Notes under the pieces: generated by a model | What the model was told of the DNA's origin: nothing | Databases searched by the model: none | What the model saw: the letters and a program-made list of their open reading frames with translations, nothing else | Translations under genes and position numbers: made by a program | From: Astrocystis sublimbata | Taxonomy: Eukaryota; Ascomycota; Sordariomycetes; Xylariales; Xylariaceae | Direction: 5' to 3' | Assembly (NCBI GenBank): GCA_022453515.1 | Contig: JAJNNY010000063.1 | Location: 62,001-126,000 of the forward strand | Length of the DNA: 64,000 bases | Shown: piece after piece, positions 1-10,182 of the stretch | How the letters are laid out: each line of letters begins with the position of its first letter | Numbering within the stretch: position 1 is the first letter of the stretch

Positions 1-1433
1 GCTTTGGCCCCGGCGATCCCCATTGACTCCTTTCATGTGTGGCACGGCTCCTCATTGTGTCCCGGCAAAGGAGGTTTGCCACTGAATCACCGATCACAAG
101 GGGCATTGTGGTTGTCCACGTCCACCTAGTATGTAAAAGCGCCGAAATGGGTAGACTTGTCACCATGAATCACAACATCAGGCTAGCCAAGGCGTCGGAC
201 AGCAATTTCCCTCAAGATCGAGGGTCCATCAACTAATAGAAACTCTGCGATGAGGGGGAACTGCCGTCCCAAGCCGAAACAACTCATCCGATCGTGATGC
301 CCCAACCCCTCGGCATAGAACTAGAGACAAACGTAAGATGAAGATGACATAGGAGAGAGTACAGATTGTGAAGTGAAGTGTTTGTGGTCACGTTTGGAGC
401 ACGGCGGCCCGACTGGACTGGACGGCAAACGATGCTACCAGGAATGATTGCCTGATGTTGACTGTGGTTGCGTAATGGTGTAGGACCGGCCGCCAGCACG
501 GACCTGGCACAAGTGGCCCGTGAATGCACACACCTACTTTGACCGAAAATTCAAAGGAGGGGCTTGAGAACGGGTGGTCCAGACTTCACATGGGGTCTGG
601 GGGTGTGCCTGGTGGTTCTTGGGATGAGAGCAGAAGCTGCCTTCACTGTGCCTTGGGCGTCCAGGCGAAGCTCTAGTGCTGTGTAGTGCTGTGCTTGATG
701 CTAGGAGGTAGGTGCCTGATTAGGCCAGTTCTAATTCTTCGATGTTTACTCTTACGTTATGAGGGCACCTGCCCAATTCTAGTGCTGTACATAATTCACT
801 ACAGCGCAGGCCGTGCACTGAGGTTCGTGAAATACAGTGAGCTCACATCCCATCTGGTGCTCTAGTAGGTCCTCTATCATGGCCTACATTGATCTCTTGA
901 TTACTTGATATTTTGCGAGTGCCTTTGTTGGTGGTGAGGATGCACGATTGACAACAACACTGAATCTACGTAGCATTTCCACTGGAGATGAGCTCACTCT
1001 GAGAGTAAATCTAACAAGAAATGTTGCGTCTTGTTCTTGGTGGAAAGGATGTAATTCACTCCATCAATAACTTGATATCACATCACCACTCTCTAGCGGA
1101 GATTGTAGAACAATACTCCCTATGCAATTTGTGTAACCAACATCAGCTACTACCATGTCCCATGACACCCTGACACCCTGACATGTCTGCACAAGGGCTA
1201 GGAGGATCCTAGAGGAACGAGCAGCTATCATTGCGAGAAGAAATCAGAGGCAAGCAAAGGTCATGGCTAGAACGTCACTTGCGAGAAGATCATCATGTTG
1301 GGAGCAGTATTGTATTGAATGAGTTGAGAGTTTTTCGGGGGAGAGGAAATGCTAAGAATACATGACCATCTCCCCCGGGGTTTTTTTTCTAATAACAAAA
1401 GAAATGTCTATTTTTTTTTGCCGGGCTTTTTTA

Positions 1434-1520
1434 GTGTTTTCAACTTTTTTTGTGTGGGTTTTGTGTTTTCAACTTTTTTGTGTGGGTTTTGTGTGTTTTC
1501 AACTTTTTTTCTGATGTTTT
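1434..1520. repeat. T-rich minisatellite, about 31-bp unit, three copies
   Basis: Three near-identical copies of a unit that begins GTTTTCAACTTTTTT and continues with GTGTGGGTTTTGT follow one another with a period of about 31 bp. Copies differ by one T or a GT dinucleotide, as expected from slippage. Short open frames through this block are artefacts of the repeat. Confidence 0.85.
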
Positions 1521-1536
1521 CGGGAGGACCTTTTTG

Positions 1537-1815
1537 GGCAGTTTACCATCCACTTGCCCAGGTGGCGGAAAGCAAAGAAATCAACGCTGTCTATCTATCT
1601 ATCTGGGACTCAAGGAAATCTTGGACGCAAGGAAATCTAAGACGCTAGGAGATCTATGGTGGGCAGTTTAGTCACTTGCCCAGGTGAACATGGGAACGCT
1701 GTCTGGCGGCACAGAAGAAATCTATCGGACATCAGATCTAGTTCTGGGAAGAAGAGATCTAGTCGACAAGAAATCTTTGTGGGGGAAGGCAGTTTAGTCA
1801 CTTGCCCAGGTGGAT
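1537..1815. repeat. Degenerate tandem repeat, about 125-bp period
   Basis: The block GGCAGTTTAGTCACTTGCCC (first copy GGCAGTTTACCATCCACTTG) starts near 1537, 1662 and 1788, a spacing of 125-126 bp. Between the blocks, runs such as AAGGAAATCT and AGATCTA recur in altered order. The copies have diverged, so the array is old. I see no coding sense in it. Confidence 0.75.
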
Positions 1816-1939
1816 GGCAATGATGTGCAGCGGGGCATCAACGCCCATGGGTTTGGGAATTGATGGCCTGGTATCTGTTCCAATTCAATCAGCGGCGAAG
1901 TCTTGGAGTTAGAATGGAAGTACTTACAGTGTAGTCACA

Positions 1940-3010
1940 TCACCATCCATGCTGTTGGAAGTATTGATCTTCTCCAAGCTGTCGCCAAAACCTCGCGTCC
2001 TCTTCCGCATCGTATGGGGTCAGATTGGGCAGTCGCCGACTCGGAAGCCGTTCTTCGTTTGTGATGTAGTGCGTGGTGTCCATGGCAAATGAGGTCTCTT
2101 CTACCTCAATGGTTTGCACCTCGGTAGTGAGTCTACCGTGGTAGGGGAACATTCGCCTTGGGTTGCGAACGTATCCAAGAGGAGCGCTCCACGAACGTGC
2201 TGTTCGAGGTGGGGGGCGCCGTGGAATATCGTGTTCCCCGGCTGCTGGACCACGATCACGATACTCCGGGATGTCAATGGGAAGGGTCGGGACGTAGCCT
2301 TCAATGCCATGGTTGGATGGTGTGGGTACTGGAGGTGGCGTGGCTCTCCCGGAGGAGAAAATTGTTCGGTGGATCAATCTCCGAACCTTTCTTCGCCGAG
2401 ACGGCTCCTGTGTGGATTCCTGTGTGGGTTCCTGTGTAGGGTCCTGTGATGGTTGCTGTTCAGGTGCTTGTGGGGGTTCCTGTGACGGTTGCTGTGTTGG
2501 TTGCTGCGAGGGGCCAGCTATTGGCTCATCGTCTGAGGTGTCTGAGCTTCGACGACGCTTTGTTGTAATTGTCATTCTCATGAACCTTTGCGTAAGATTG
2601 TGAAACAAGGGGACCCGTGGCCTTGATAGTTCCATTACTGATGTGTTGGGGGTATTGAGCGGCTGGCGTGGCAGCGGTGGCGGGTCGTCTGGCTCCGAGT
2701 CGCTCTCGACGGCCTGTTCATTGTCTGGGGCTACGGCTTCAAGGGACCTTGGAGAGATGGGGCCCCAGGTTGAGGCTGAAGATGCCGTTGTGGCGGATGC
2801 TGCTTCGGAGGAGTCCCTCCTAGGCTGTGTGCAAGAAGAATGCGTGATGTTCCTGAACATCTTTTTCATGAAAAGTGCAAACCCGGAGGGTGGTATTGGA
2901 ATACTTTCCTCCTCCGGAATGGGTGACAGTGGGCGACTCTTGTAATCGGGCAAAAGCTTGGACCACTTTTCATACCATTTGGTGATTCTCTTCCTGGGGG
3001 GAACGGGCAT
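1940..3010 (-). CDS. Orphan basic protein with Pro/Gln/Thr/Glu repeats
   Basis: This is a single open frame of 356 residues with an ATG at 3010. I do not recognise a family. The N-terminus is basic (start MPVPPRKRITKWYEKW). A Ser/Ala/Glu-rich linker follows. Residues about 165-205 are a low-complexity stretch of QQP, QEP and TQEP repeats that ends in a cluster of arginines. The C-terminus, with acidic and aromatic residues, ends in FQQHGW. Most of the chain is predicted to be disordered by composition. No signal peptide or membrane segment is visible. The composition resembles the N-terminal part of the orphan gene at 8369, but I cannot show homology. It may be a lineage-specific nuclear protein; function unknown. 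Confidence 0.6.
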   Translation of the reverse strand: MPVPPRKRITKWYEKWSKLLPDYKSRPLSPIPEEESIPIPPSGFALFMKKMFRNITHSSCTQPRRDSSEAASATTASSASTWGPISPRSLEAVAPDNEQAVESDSEPDDPPPLPRQPLNTPNTSVMELSRPRVPLFHNLTQRFMRMTITTKRRRSSDTSDDEPIAGPSQQPTQQPSQEPPQAPEQQPSQDPTQEPTQESTQEPSRRRKVRRLIHRTIFSSGRATPPPVPTPSNHGIEGYVPTLPIDIPEYRDRGPAAGEHDIPRRPPPRTARSWSAPLGYVRNPRRMFPYHGRLTTEVQTIEVEETSFAMDTTHYITNEERLPSRRLPNLTPYDAEEDARFWRQLGEDQYFQQHGW

Positions 3011-6000
3011 TGTTTGATTGCAAGGTCGGAGTAAAAGTCAAGAGGGCCTGGACAAACGATGAAGTATCGTTCTACAGGGTGTTGGGGAAGGTGTCTAGCT
3101 TTGGGGCTTTCCTACGCAGTATCTGAATCGTGACCAAGTTGGAAAGATTTCGAATGCAAGAAGTGCATGTCGCATGTCGACGAGGCCAGGATGGTGAAAG
3201 ATGCGAGCGACGGCAATATATAAGATAAGTTGAGGGCATAGCACAGAGTGAATGGCCGGAACGGCGCACGACGCTGCGTCACCGTTCCCCAGAATGGTAT
3301 GTTGTGATGGGCAGATGTCCATGGTTTGTTGAAGACGTCGTGCTGGCTATGGTATGCCATCACGAACACAGGCTTTTGTGTCTGGTATGGTATCTCAACC
3401 ACACCACACCGGTTGTGTTGCATCTCATGTACGCTCAATCATTGGCTTTGGGAAGAAAATTGTCCGTCGAGAGTGTGTGAGCGACTCTTTTTAATGGGAG
3501 TCTATGACTAATCGAGGAAGGCACGAACTATGGCTAGTCTACCTCAAACGGTTTGCGTTGGACGAGCCAAATTTGGATAACAGACCAGTTGGGTCGATCC
3601 CGGCTACACACGAGGGGGGCCCATAGTGAGCGAAACATAGTACGAGCGGTGAATAACCAACAGGAGTGCCCGCAACCCGTCACAGAAGCCAATCTTTACG
3701 GGCAAACCCCCGAGCAGACAATATTACTGAGTGATACTTCATTCTATTCGAAGCGTTACGTCGCGAAGAGTTGCCTCTGCTTGTTCAATCGCCCGACTTG
3801 AGTGTGACAGTGACATGATGGGTTTCCCTTTTCATATGTTCGTATTCAGATCTGCTATTTCTCTGTCCGTTCCACCGTCCTACGATGCCTTACGACTAGA
3901 TGCAAAGCTCGGGACCGCCGTCTAGCTCGCAGTGTCACGCTTGATGGAGTACTGATTCAAGATCCAGCAAGTAAGCATACATATCTTGATTGCAGTTTGC
4001 GGAAGGTACTCGTCAGGTTTGAATGCCTAGCTATTCCTCTGTCATCAACGACTTACATGTGGTTGATCTTCCAGCGTCCTGGTGTCCTACAAGCCGCGAA
4101 TCTGAATCCTAGATTGCTACTTTAGACACAACGTTGAAACCCGTTGTCACTATCTCTCATAGCACTAGGCATACGTGTCGTGATGAACACGCACTGAGTG
4201 ACCATGTGACGAGCCAGGCCGTTCCAAGCACCTGTATGTGCCACGAACATCAACATCACGACCGAAAACGGGATCACCAAGAAAGAAGTGCAACCTCGCT
4301 GGTATCTTTTGGGAGAGGGGAGATTGCCACCGAAAGCGTTCGTACCATACACCTAGCGGACGGAGAACCGCAGCTCCTGTTTGGCTTGTTCGAAGCTTGT
4401 GAGAGTCCCACCAAGGCAATAGAGCCGAAACAATGATTGACCTGTGCGTATGATGATTTAACCCGTACAACAGGAGCCTCTCCCACATGACCTTATCTGT
4501 TTCAACGATGTCGTGTCTGTGGATCAGTGACAGGAGGTTGGCGTTTTCCGGTATAGTCCGAAAACCCTCAAGAAGCCAGGTTCCCACCATTACATGCGGA
4601 TCAGGCCGAGCATCGTGCAATGAGTAACGCATTCATTTCTTGCCGCGCGATGCCGCATGCATGTGAAGCGTCGGCGGGATAGGCATTGTGCTTCCCGTTG
4701 GAATCGACGTTGTATCGGCTCGTATGACTCGTTACATGCGCAGAGATGACCTACACAAGCTAAACGTCCATTCCCGCAAGATTCATTCAGTTGTTCACAG
4801 GCTGTTGTCTGTGGTGTTCGTACATACAGAATAAACAGCTTTATCTGAATTGAGGTTATCGCATGTTGTATTGGTATATGAATAATCCATGATGTGTGGT
4901 CGGGTGGCTGCACGTGTTCTGCCGAGAGATCCGATCTATCTTCCCTGCATTAGTATGTAGATCTGCTTACCAAATGCAGGTAGTTCGTGGTACGACAGTG
5001 GAGGCCTGCCCCTAATTGGCTGCACCTACCCCAAGCAGCTCGGCAGCATCCGCTAGTCTCCAATGAATTATGTAAGCATAGACGTCGTGAAAACGGAACT
5101 ATCTTGTTAGAGTGGGAAATTAATGACGATGAGCATTCATAGCTTCAATTCAGTTTGTCTTATAGCCAGTAACTGAATTTGTTGAAAGGAAGTGCATATT
5201 TAAATACATCAACCTTTAAAATTCCCGTTGGTCTAGTACGGCAATCAGAAGTTGCTTTACGGTGTATGAAAGAGGTAGAGAGCTCGCATGTATCAGTATT
5301 CATCAACAGTTCAGTATAGTTCTGTCCAAGTCAGTTGTCACGTGTTGCAGTGTTACACACCTAGAGGGAATGGGCCAACACCATCTTATCGATACGAACG
5401 CTTCATTCACAGGCATGCCTGGCCAATCCAAGTGGCAACAGTGGCAACCAGCGTCCGTCAAAATTGAAGAACTCGGATAGCTGTGTGTTTTACGACAGGA
5501 AAGGCTTTCCCCGAATAGTGAAAAAACTGGTTATATGTCGTCGGTCTGATGGAGACCTTAAAACATATTGACCGATATAGTGAGTTTACTACAAAGTTCC
5601 TACTCTCGGGACACTACTTCTCTACGATTGATGATTATTAACCATCTATGACAATAACATAAAGCAACTAATTCGAGAATACCAAAATAGGCGGGACATA
5701 ACATACCGCCTATCTATCGAAGCTACTTCAGATCACCCGGGGGAGAAGCGTCGGCTTACCAACTACGATGGACGTGATATGTACCAATCATCGTCTTATA
5801 GCCCTAAATTGCCTCAATCATGAATCTATAGGGACCCTTGGTACGACTCGATACCAGGTAGAAGACTCAAACTGCACTTATTGCATACGAACCTTCAGTT
5901 TATGCATATGACGTCTTCATCAGGAGTACAAGGTTTCACGAAAGAAGTAATGATACGAAAGGTGGCATTGTCATTGGTCAGGCAAAACAACAAACAAACA

Positions 6001-6172
6001 CTCGGCGTTCAATCGGAGACCCCCTCCCCATCCAAGCAGCATGCCGCCGATGTCGGGATCCCCTATCACTATCTCATGATATGTGATATACTACTTCAAA
6101 TCTTCCTGTGCATGGCTAGAGTAAATCCTGAAATGATCCCATAGCGAGATTGACTACACATGTACCAACATG
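3011..6172. other. Long intergenic stretch without a convincing gene
   Basis: The first 500 bases are the upstream region of the orphan gene ending at 3010. The rest has only short open frames on both strands. One ATG-started minus frame at 4165-4632 (155 codons) was considered and not accepted. From 5100 to 5700 the DNA is AT-rich. I see no transposon domain or RNA gene. Confidence 0.5.
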
Positions 6173-6931
6173 CTAGACATCGAAATGAACGTGCGGGGTG
6201 TTGGGTCGGTCTATTTGCACGGGCACATTGAAATGAACATGCGGGATGTTGGGATTCCGGTCTGGTTGCACGGGCACATTGACATTAGCCTGCGGGATAT
6301 GGGGATTCCGTTCTGGTTGCAAGGGCACATTGAAATGAACCTGCGGGATGTTGGGATTCCGGTGTCGTGGCAAGGGGCTAGCAAGCGGCAACAGAGACGA
6401 CAGTCTGTTGAACCAATTTGGGAGCTCGTGCATTCGACCATACAGCCACCCTCGCTGGCGAGATACTTTCTCCATACGGGGCAGTTGTGAGTGATAAATC
6501 TCCCAACTGCCGTTGACGTATCTCTCTGGGACAAGTAAGATCGGGATCCCACGGAAGCATCGGGCTACATCGTTCATATAATCCAACGATGACGGTATCA
6601 AAACGTCTATCGACAAAACGATGGCATGAGGGTCCTCCATGAAGCGAGTCCCGTAGATCTCGTCACTCCTTCTACGCGTGAGAGGTACCTCAGGGAATAC
6701 TTCGACAAATACCAGATTGGGTCTGTTTATGGGTTCAAAGGTGTTGAACCCCACAGACCGCGACGACACAGTAGGGTTTACGAACCAGTCCCCCAGCAGC
6801 TCGCGCATAACCGTGGTCCTACCTATACATTTCCCCATGAAAAGGATGTTGTACTTCCGAATGGGCCGCAGCTCAAAGTCCACAGAGTTGGCAGCCTCGC
6901 GTGCTTGCTGGAGAATTCTTCGATAATCCAT
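6173..6931 (-). CDS. Degenerate Arf/G-alpha-like GTPase-fold protein with C-terminal repeats
   Basis: With the ATG at 6931 (start MDYRRILQQAR) the product is 252 residues. The same frame is open to an ATG at 7024, which would add a 31-residue hydrophobic leader. Residues 26-35 read YNILFMGKCIGR: a beta strand and a P-loop in the form GxxxGRTT, with Arg where GTPases have the essential Lys. Next comes VGFNTFEP, which resembles the Arf switch I. The segment NLVFVEVFPE stands where WDxGGQ is expected, so the switch II Asp and glycines are absent. HAIVLSIDVL and ILLVPERY sit where the later strands should be. I infer a GTPase-like fold that has probably lost nucleotide hydrolysis. The last 60 residues are 17-residue repeats of type RNPNIPHVHFNVPVQ. 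The upstream neighbour is a membrane protein on the same strand. Confidence 0.6.
   Translation of the reverse strand: MDYRRILQQAREAANSVDFELRPIRKYNILFMGKCIGRTTVMRELLGDWFVNPTVSSRSVGFNTFEPINRPNLVFVEVFPEVPLTRRRSDEIYGTRFMEDPHAIVLSIDVLIPSSLDYMNDVARCFRGIPILLVPERYVNGSWEIYHSQLPRMEKVSRQRGWLYGRMHELPNWFNRLSSLLPLASPLPRHRNPNIPQVHFNVPLQPERNPHIPQANVNVPVQPDRNPNIPHVHFNVPVQIDRPNTPHVHFDV
6182..6375 (-). repeat. 51-bp in-frame tandem repeat, 3.7 copies
   Basis: Repeat starts at 6182, 6230, 6281 and 6332 give periods of 48, 51 and 51 bp. On the minus strand each unit encodes 17 residues with the pattern R-N-P-x-I-P-x-V-x-F-N-V-P-V-Q-x-D/E. The copies keep the reading frame and the Pro, Val and Asn positions. This suggests selection on the peptide. 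Confidence 0.9.
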
Positions 6932-7020
6932 CAATTGTTGAGTGCATACCACGATGGAACTGGTGCAAAAGATCTTGGAACCGATTAGTCTGGTGATCAG
7001 AGGAATGGCAAAGAATGATT

Positions 7021-7638
7021 TCATACAATGACGAAGGCCAGCGTGTTATAATACATCACGAGCGCACTGAGAAGTTGACAGAGACTCGCCATGCAGCGGA
7101 AGGCCCGATCCTTTCCTCGATCCCAGGTGCAGGAGATTACCAGCGTCCAGATGGCATGGAACCCGATGATACCCATGGTGAGGTATGTCCTCACGTCAGG
7201 CCTTGGAATTGTTGGCGCGATCAGCACACACGCAATCTCGAGACTGGCGATTGCCGTGAGTGGGTAAGCCCACTGATCGAACTTCGCAAAATTGCTCGCG
7301 TGACCAATGGCGAACGAGGACTTCAAGAATTAGCTAGTTCATTCAAACCTTCCGCGGAGTCATACCTCTATCAGAGCCCCGGTCACAGTCCATCTCCACG
7401 ACCACTCTGGGTACCGACCCCCATGAAGGATTCCGAGAACGAATACGGACGTAGCTCCCGCTAGATAAAGTATCTGACCAATAGAGGTGGGTATGAAGTA
7501 TGAAATATTGACGCCCATGAGCCTCCAGCGCAAGGAATCTTCTGATTTGAAGAAATGGTACGCGTGGAGCGACAACAAGAGGTTCAGGGCGATGAAGAGT
7601 GGATAAGCCGCATAGGCTATAACCATATCAGGTTCCAT
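7021..7638 (-). CDS. Orphan multi-spanning membrane protein (two exons)
   Basis: Exon 1 runs from an ATG at 7638 to 7366. A 45-nt intron (GTATGA donor, GCTAAT branch, TTGAAG end, 7321-7365) is followed by exon 2 to a TGA at 7021, giving 190 residues. I count five or six hydrophobic segments: around residues 5-28, 42-68, 80-95, 108-128, 138-156 and 168-190. The short loops carry charged residues such as KSEDSLRWR and DRGKDR. There is no signal peptide ahead of the first segment. I recognise no family. The stop overlaps a possible ATG of the downstream GTPase-like frame by four bases (ATGA), close packing that is unusual in fungi. It may act with that neighbour at a membrane, which is an inference from position alone. 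Confidence 0.6.
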
Positions 7639-8368
7639 CTTGCTTGAGATCGACCGGGTTCAATATTGAAGAAATCCAATAGAATGAAGAGACTGGAACT
7701 GAGAATCGTGATGGTCTTTCAACATCTGAGAACACAGAGACGAGCAAACAAACAGGGTCAGCAAGTCTCTTTTATACCTGGAATTCTGCAGCCTATACTC
7801 TTTCAGCACACGACATCGTACAAGACGGACTCGGGATAATTTCTCTAGCCAAATAGCCCCGATGAGCTGTCCGTGTCTGTGAGGGGGTAGACATTCAGGG
7901 TGACGCGGATGGGAAGCATGGCTGCCACGACGCGTTGAGTTGTCGATACAGTTACAACAATCACGGGCAAACTGTGCAGCATGTGTAATCGAGTAATTAC
8001 TCTCGTGCAATGCAAACAAACATATCTCACCGAGCCACCCTTTTGTAGGAACAAGAGGACAACCCCCTTTTTATATCTCGTCGCCCCGATAAGTTCATAT
8101 CCGCGCTACCTACAGGTGGTACTTTGCTTCACTTACACAAGATGCGGTGGAACATGAATGTGGCCGCTGAGGAGGAGACACCAAGCGGGGGGACGTCCCG
8201 ACGGGTATGCACTGGAGATCCGGCATTTCGGTTCCATAAACAATACCACCTTCATGCAAGCCACTTCACGAACCCCTACTGGTATGCATAAGTCGATCTA
8301 GTTACGATTCAAGACAATCCCCGACAATTCGAGGTAGTCAGAGAAGGTGAACCGGAGACGTCGTCAAG
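7639..8368. other. Divergent promoter region between two orphan genes
   Basis: This 730-bp region separates the minus-strand membrane-protein gene from the plus-strand orphan gene at 8369. Short minus-strand frames here lack family features and probably lie in a 5' leader. No repeat or RNA gene is seen. Confidence 0.5.
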
Positions 8369-10182
8369 ATGCCGGGAGGACACCGAGCCCCCCGGCGCGA
8401 TGTTAACCCCAACCGTGTCGCTAGAGCAATGGGGGTCGACCCTATACTCGATCCTACAGGTCGTCGGGCTCGGCGGCGAAATCAGTTTAACCCAATACCA
8501 AACCCAGTCCCGCCACAGCCATCGCGACGTTACCAGCTGGACAACACCCTGCCTCCGATCATAGACCCTTGGCGGTTCCGTGAGCCTGTACCGGGGCCAG
8601 AACAGAGGGCAGTCATGCCTAACGTTCCTGTGTTCAACGAGGCGCTACCAGTAGCCGAGCCAGTAATCCATCGTCTTTGTGTGAAGGCCAACCCTGTTCA
8701 GGACCGGGAGCCCGTGGCCGCCTCTCATATATCTCGCCCTGTGGAAGATCGAGGACGCTACGCGTCACCAGCGTCCCACAATGTTCAGGTAGGACCGGCG
8801 CAGAGACCACGCCCGCTAGAGCGATCGCGAGAAGAAATACCACAGGAAGAGCGACGACAAGAAGAGCAAAACCCCGTAAGCCCTAGCACTGCAGGGGTCC
8901 ATGCAAGACCCGTGCCAGTGGTACAGGATGATCCGCCTCGCCCCAGAGAGAGAGAGAAGGCCATTGCCAAATTATTTGCCGAGGCCATAATCCAGGGCCT
9001 CCAGAGCGAGATAGAAGCGCCGGAGGCTGAGTATTGGCGAACCCTCGACCGGAGCTGGACCCCTTTGCAGATGGCTAACGCTCTCTGGGCGCAATCACGC
9101 TGCGTAGATGACCCTAGACCTGTCTGCTGGGTCAATCGCTTCTATGCGTCGTGTATGAGAAACATTTTGCGCCATAGTGAGTTCGATCCTCAGAATTACG
9201 ACCCTGAAAACTGGCACAAGCAACGTTCTGCTGCCGTTAGTGAGATCATCAACATGGTCGCAGACGAATTTGGAGACAGGGTCTACGTTGGACTTGCTAG
9301 TACGGGAAGCTGCTTCTCTGTGTTCACGTCGCTTGTACTAATTTGGAAATTTAGTCCAAGACATAAACTTATCCAAGTTGTACTTCGTTTCCCAGGAAAG
9401 GTACATAGTGGTTGCTCGCCTTATCGCCGCTGGGTTAGTGGGCATGCCGAGACACGCACCAAAGTCATTGCGCAACCCAGGCGCAGTGATAAGTGTACTT
9501 TGGAAACAAAGGTAGGTTGTGTCCCCGCTGGGATGAGGGATCACTAACCCGTGTGGGCAGTTATCGCCCTATTTGCAGTATTTTGAAGATGCACAAGACT
9601 AGCAGGCGTGCCGCCCCGTTAGACGGCCCTTTCAACGGCCCGAGGGGGCTTCCGATCTGTGACGAGATTGTCTACCCCAATATGACCGAACAGCTCAAGG
9701 AAAAGCTCAGCGATGCAAGGCTGGTCGATACAAGTAAAAGACGACGTTGGCACAGGGATGGGGAAGCAGACCTACCGAGGAGAGCAGAACCGACTGTTTA
9801 TAGCATAAGTCTTTGGGGCCACAACTTGACACACCTATGTGAAGAAATAATGGGCGAACTGGGACGGGATGTCCGGCACTCGTTCAAGGAACGACTCCAA
9901 TGCCGCGCGAACTTGATGCTCATAGAGAGGGGTGGCCTGCAATGTGACACCACAGCGTGTGTCAATCTAATCGTTCCTATCAGGATGCTTAGACCAGACG
10001 GGGTGGAGTGCGATCCGTTGGTCAATTATAACACCGGCTCGGGAAATCGTCTGTTGAGAGACTGGCTAGCGAAGCCAGTGGTCTCTCTGAGGGGTTCGGC
10101 AATCGTTAAAACGACGACTGAACCACTTGCCTTCTTTTGGGTCAGGTATTATTTCGAGAGGGATCATCTGCAAGCAGCCTAA
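8369..10182 (+). CDS. Orphan protein with Pro/Arg-rich N-terminus (three exons)
   Basis: The start is the ATG at 8369. I model introns at 9335-9395 (donor weak, GTACTA) and 9512-9560 (GTAGGT donor, CACTAAC branch, GGGCAG end), which gives about 567 residues. The first 190 residues are rich in Pro, Arg and Glu and lack order-promoting segments. From about residue 195 (REREKAIAKLFAEA) the sequence becomes helical in character. The C-terminal third (PICSILKMHK to the end) contains several Cys and Trp residues and looks like a folded domain. No motif I know is present. An unspliced reading of 392 residues is also open, so the first intron needs RNA support. It is read away from the membrane/GTPase-like pair. 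Confidence 0.5.

Larger units (their letters stand above)
1..1939. other. Gene-poor left end with repeats
   Basis: I find no convincing gene here. Open frames are short and show no family signature. The right part (from about 1375) contains poly-T runs, a T-rich minisatellite and a larger degenerate tandem repeat, described separately. The stretch just upstream of 1940 is the 3' side of the minus-strand gene that follows. Confidence 0.6.

Noticed and set aside
1349..1671. Two overlapping plus-strand frames rich in Phe and Cys
   Set aside because: They run through poly-T and a T-rich minisatellite, which creates the Phe content.
2114..2603. Plus-strand frames with Cys-Gly-Ser repeats
   Set aside because: They are the antisense of the Pro/Gln repeats of the gene at 1940-3010.
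4165..4632. 155-codon minus-strand frame with an ATG at 4632 and a hydrophobic stretch in a neighbouring frame
   Set aside because: No family motif, frames overlap without clear intron borders, and the composition is ambiguous. It could be part of an orphan gene but I cannot support it.
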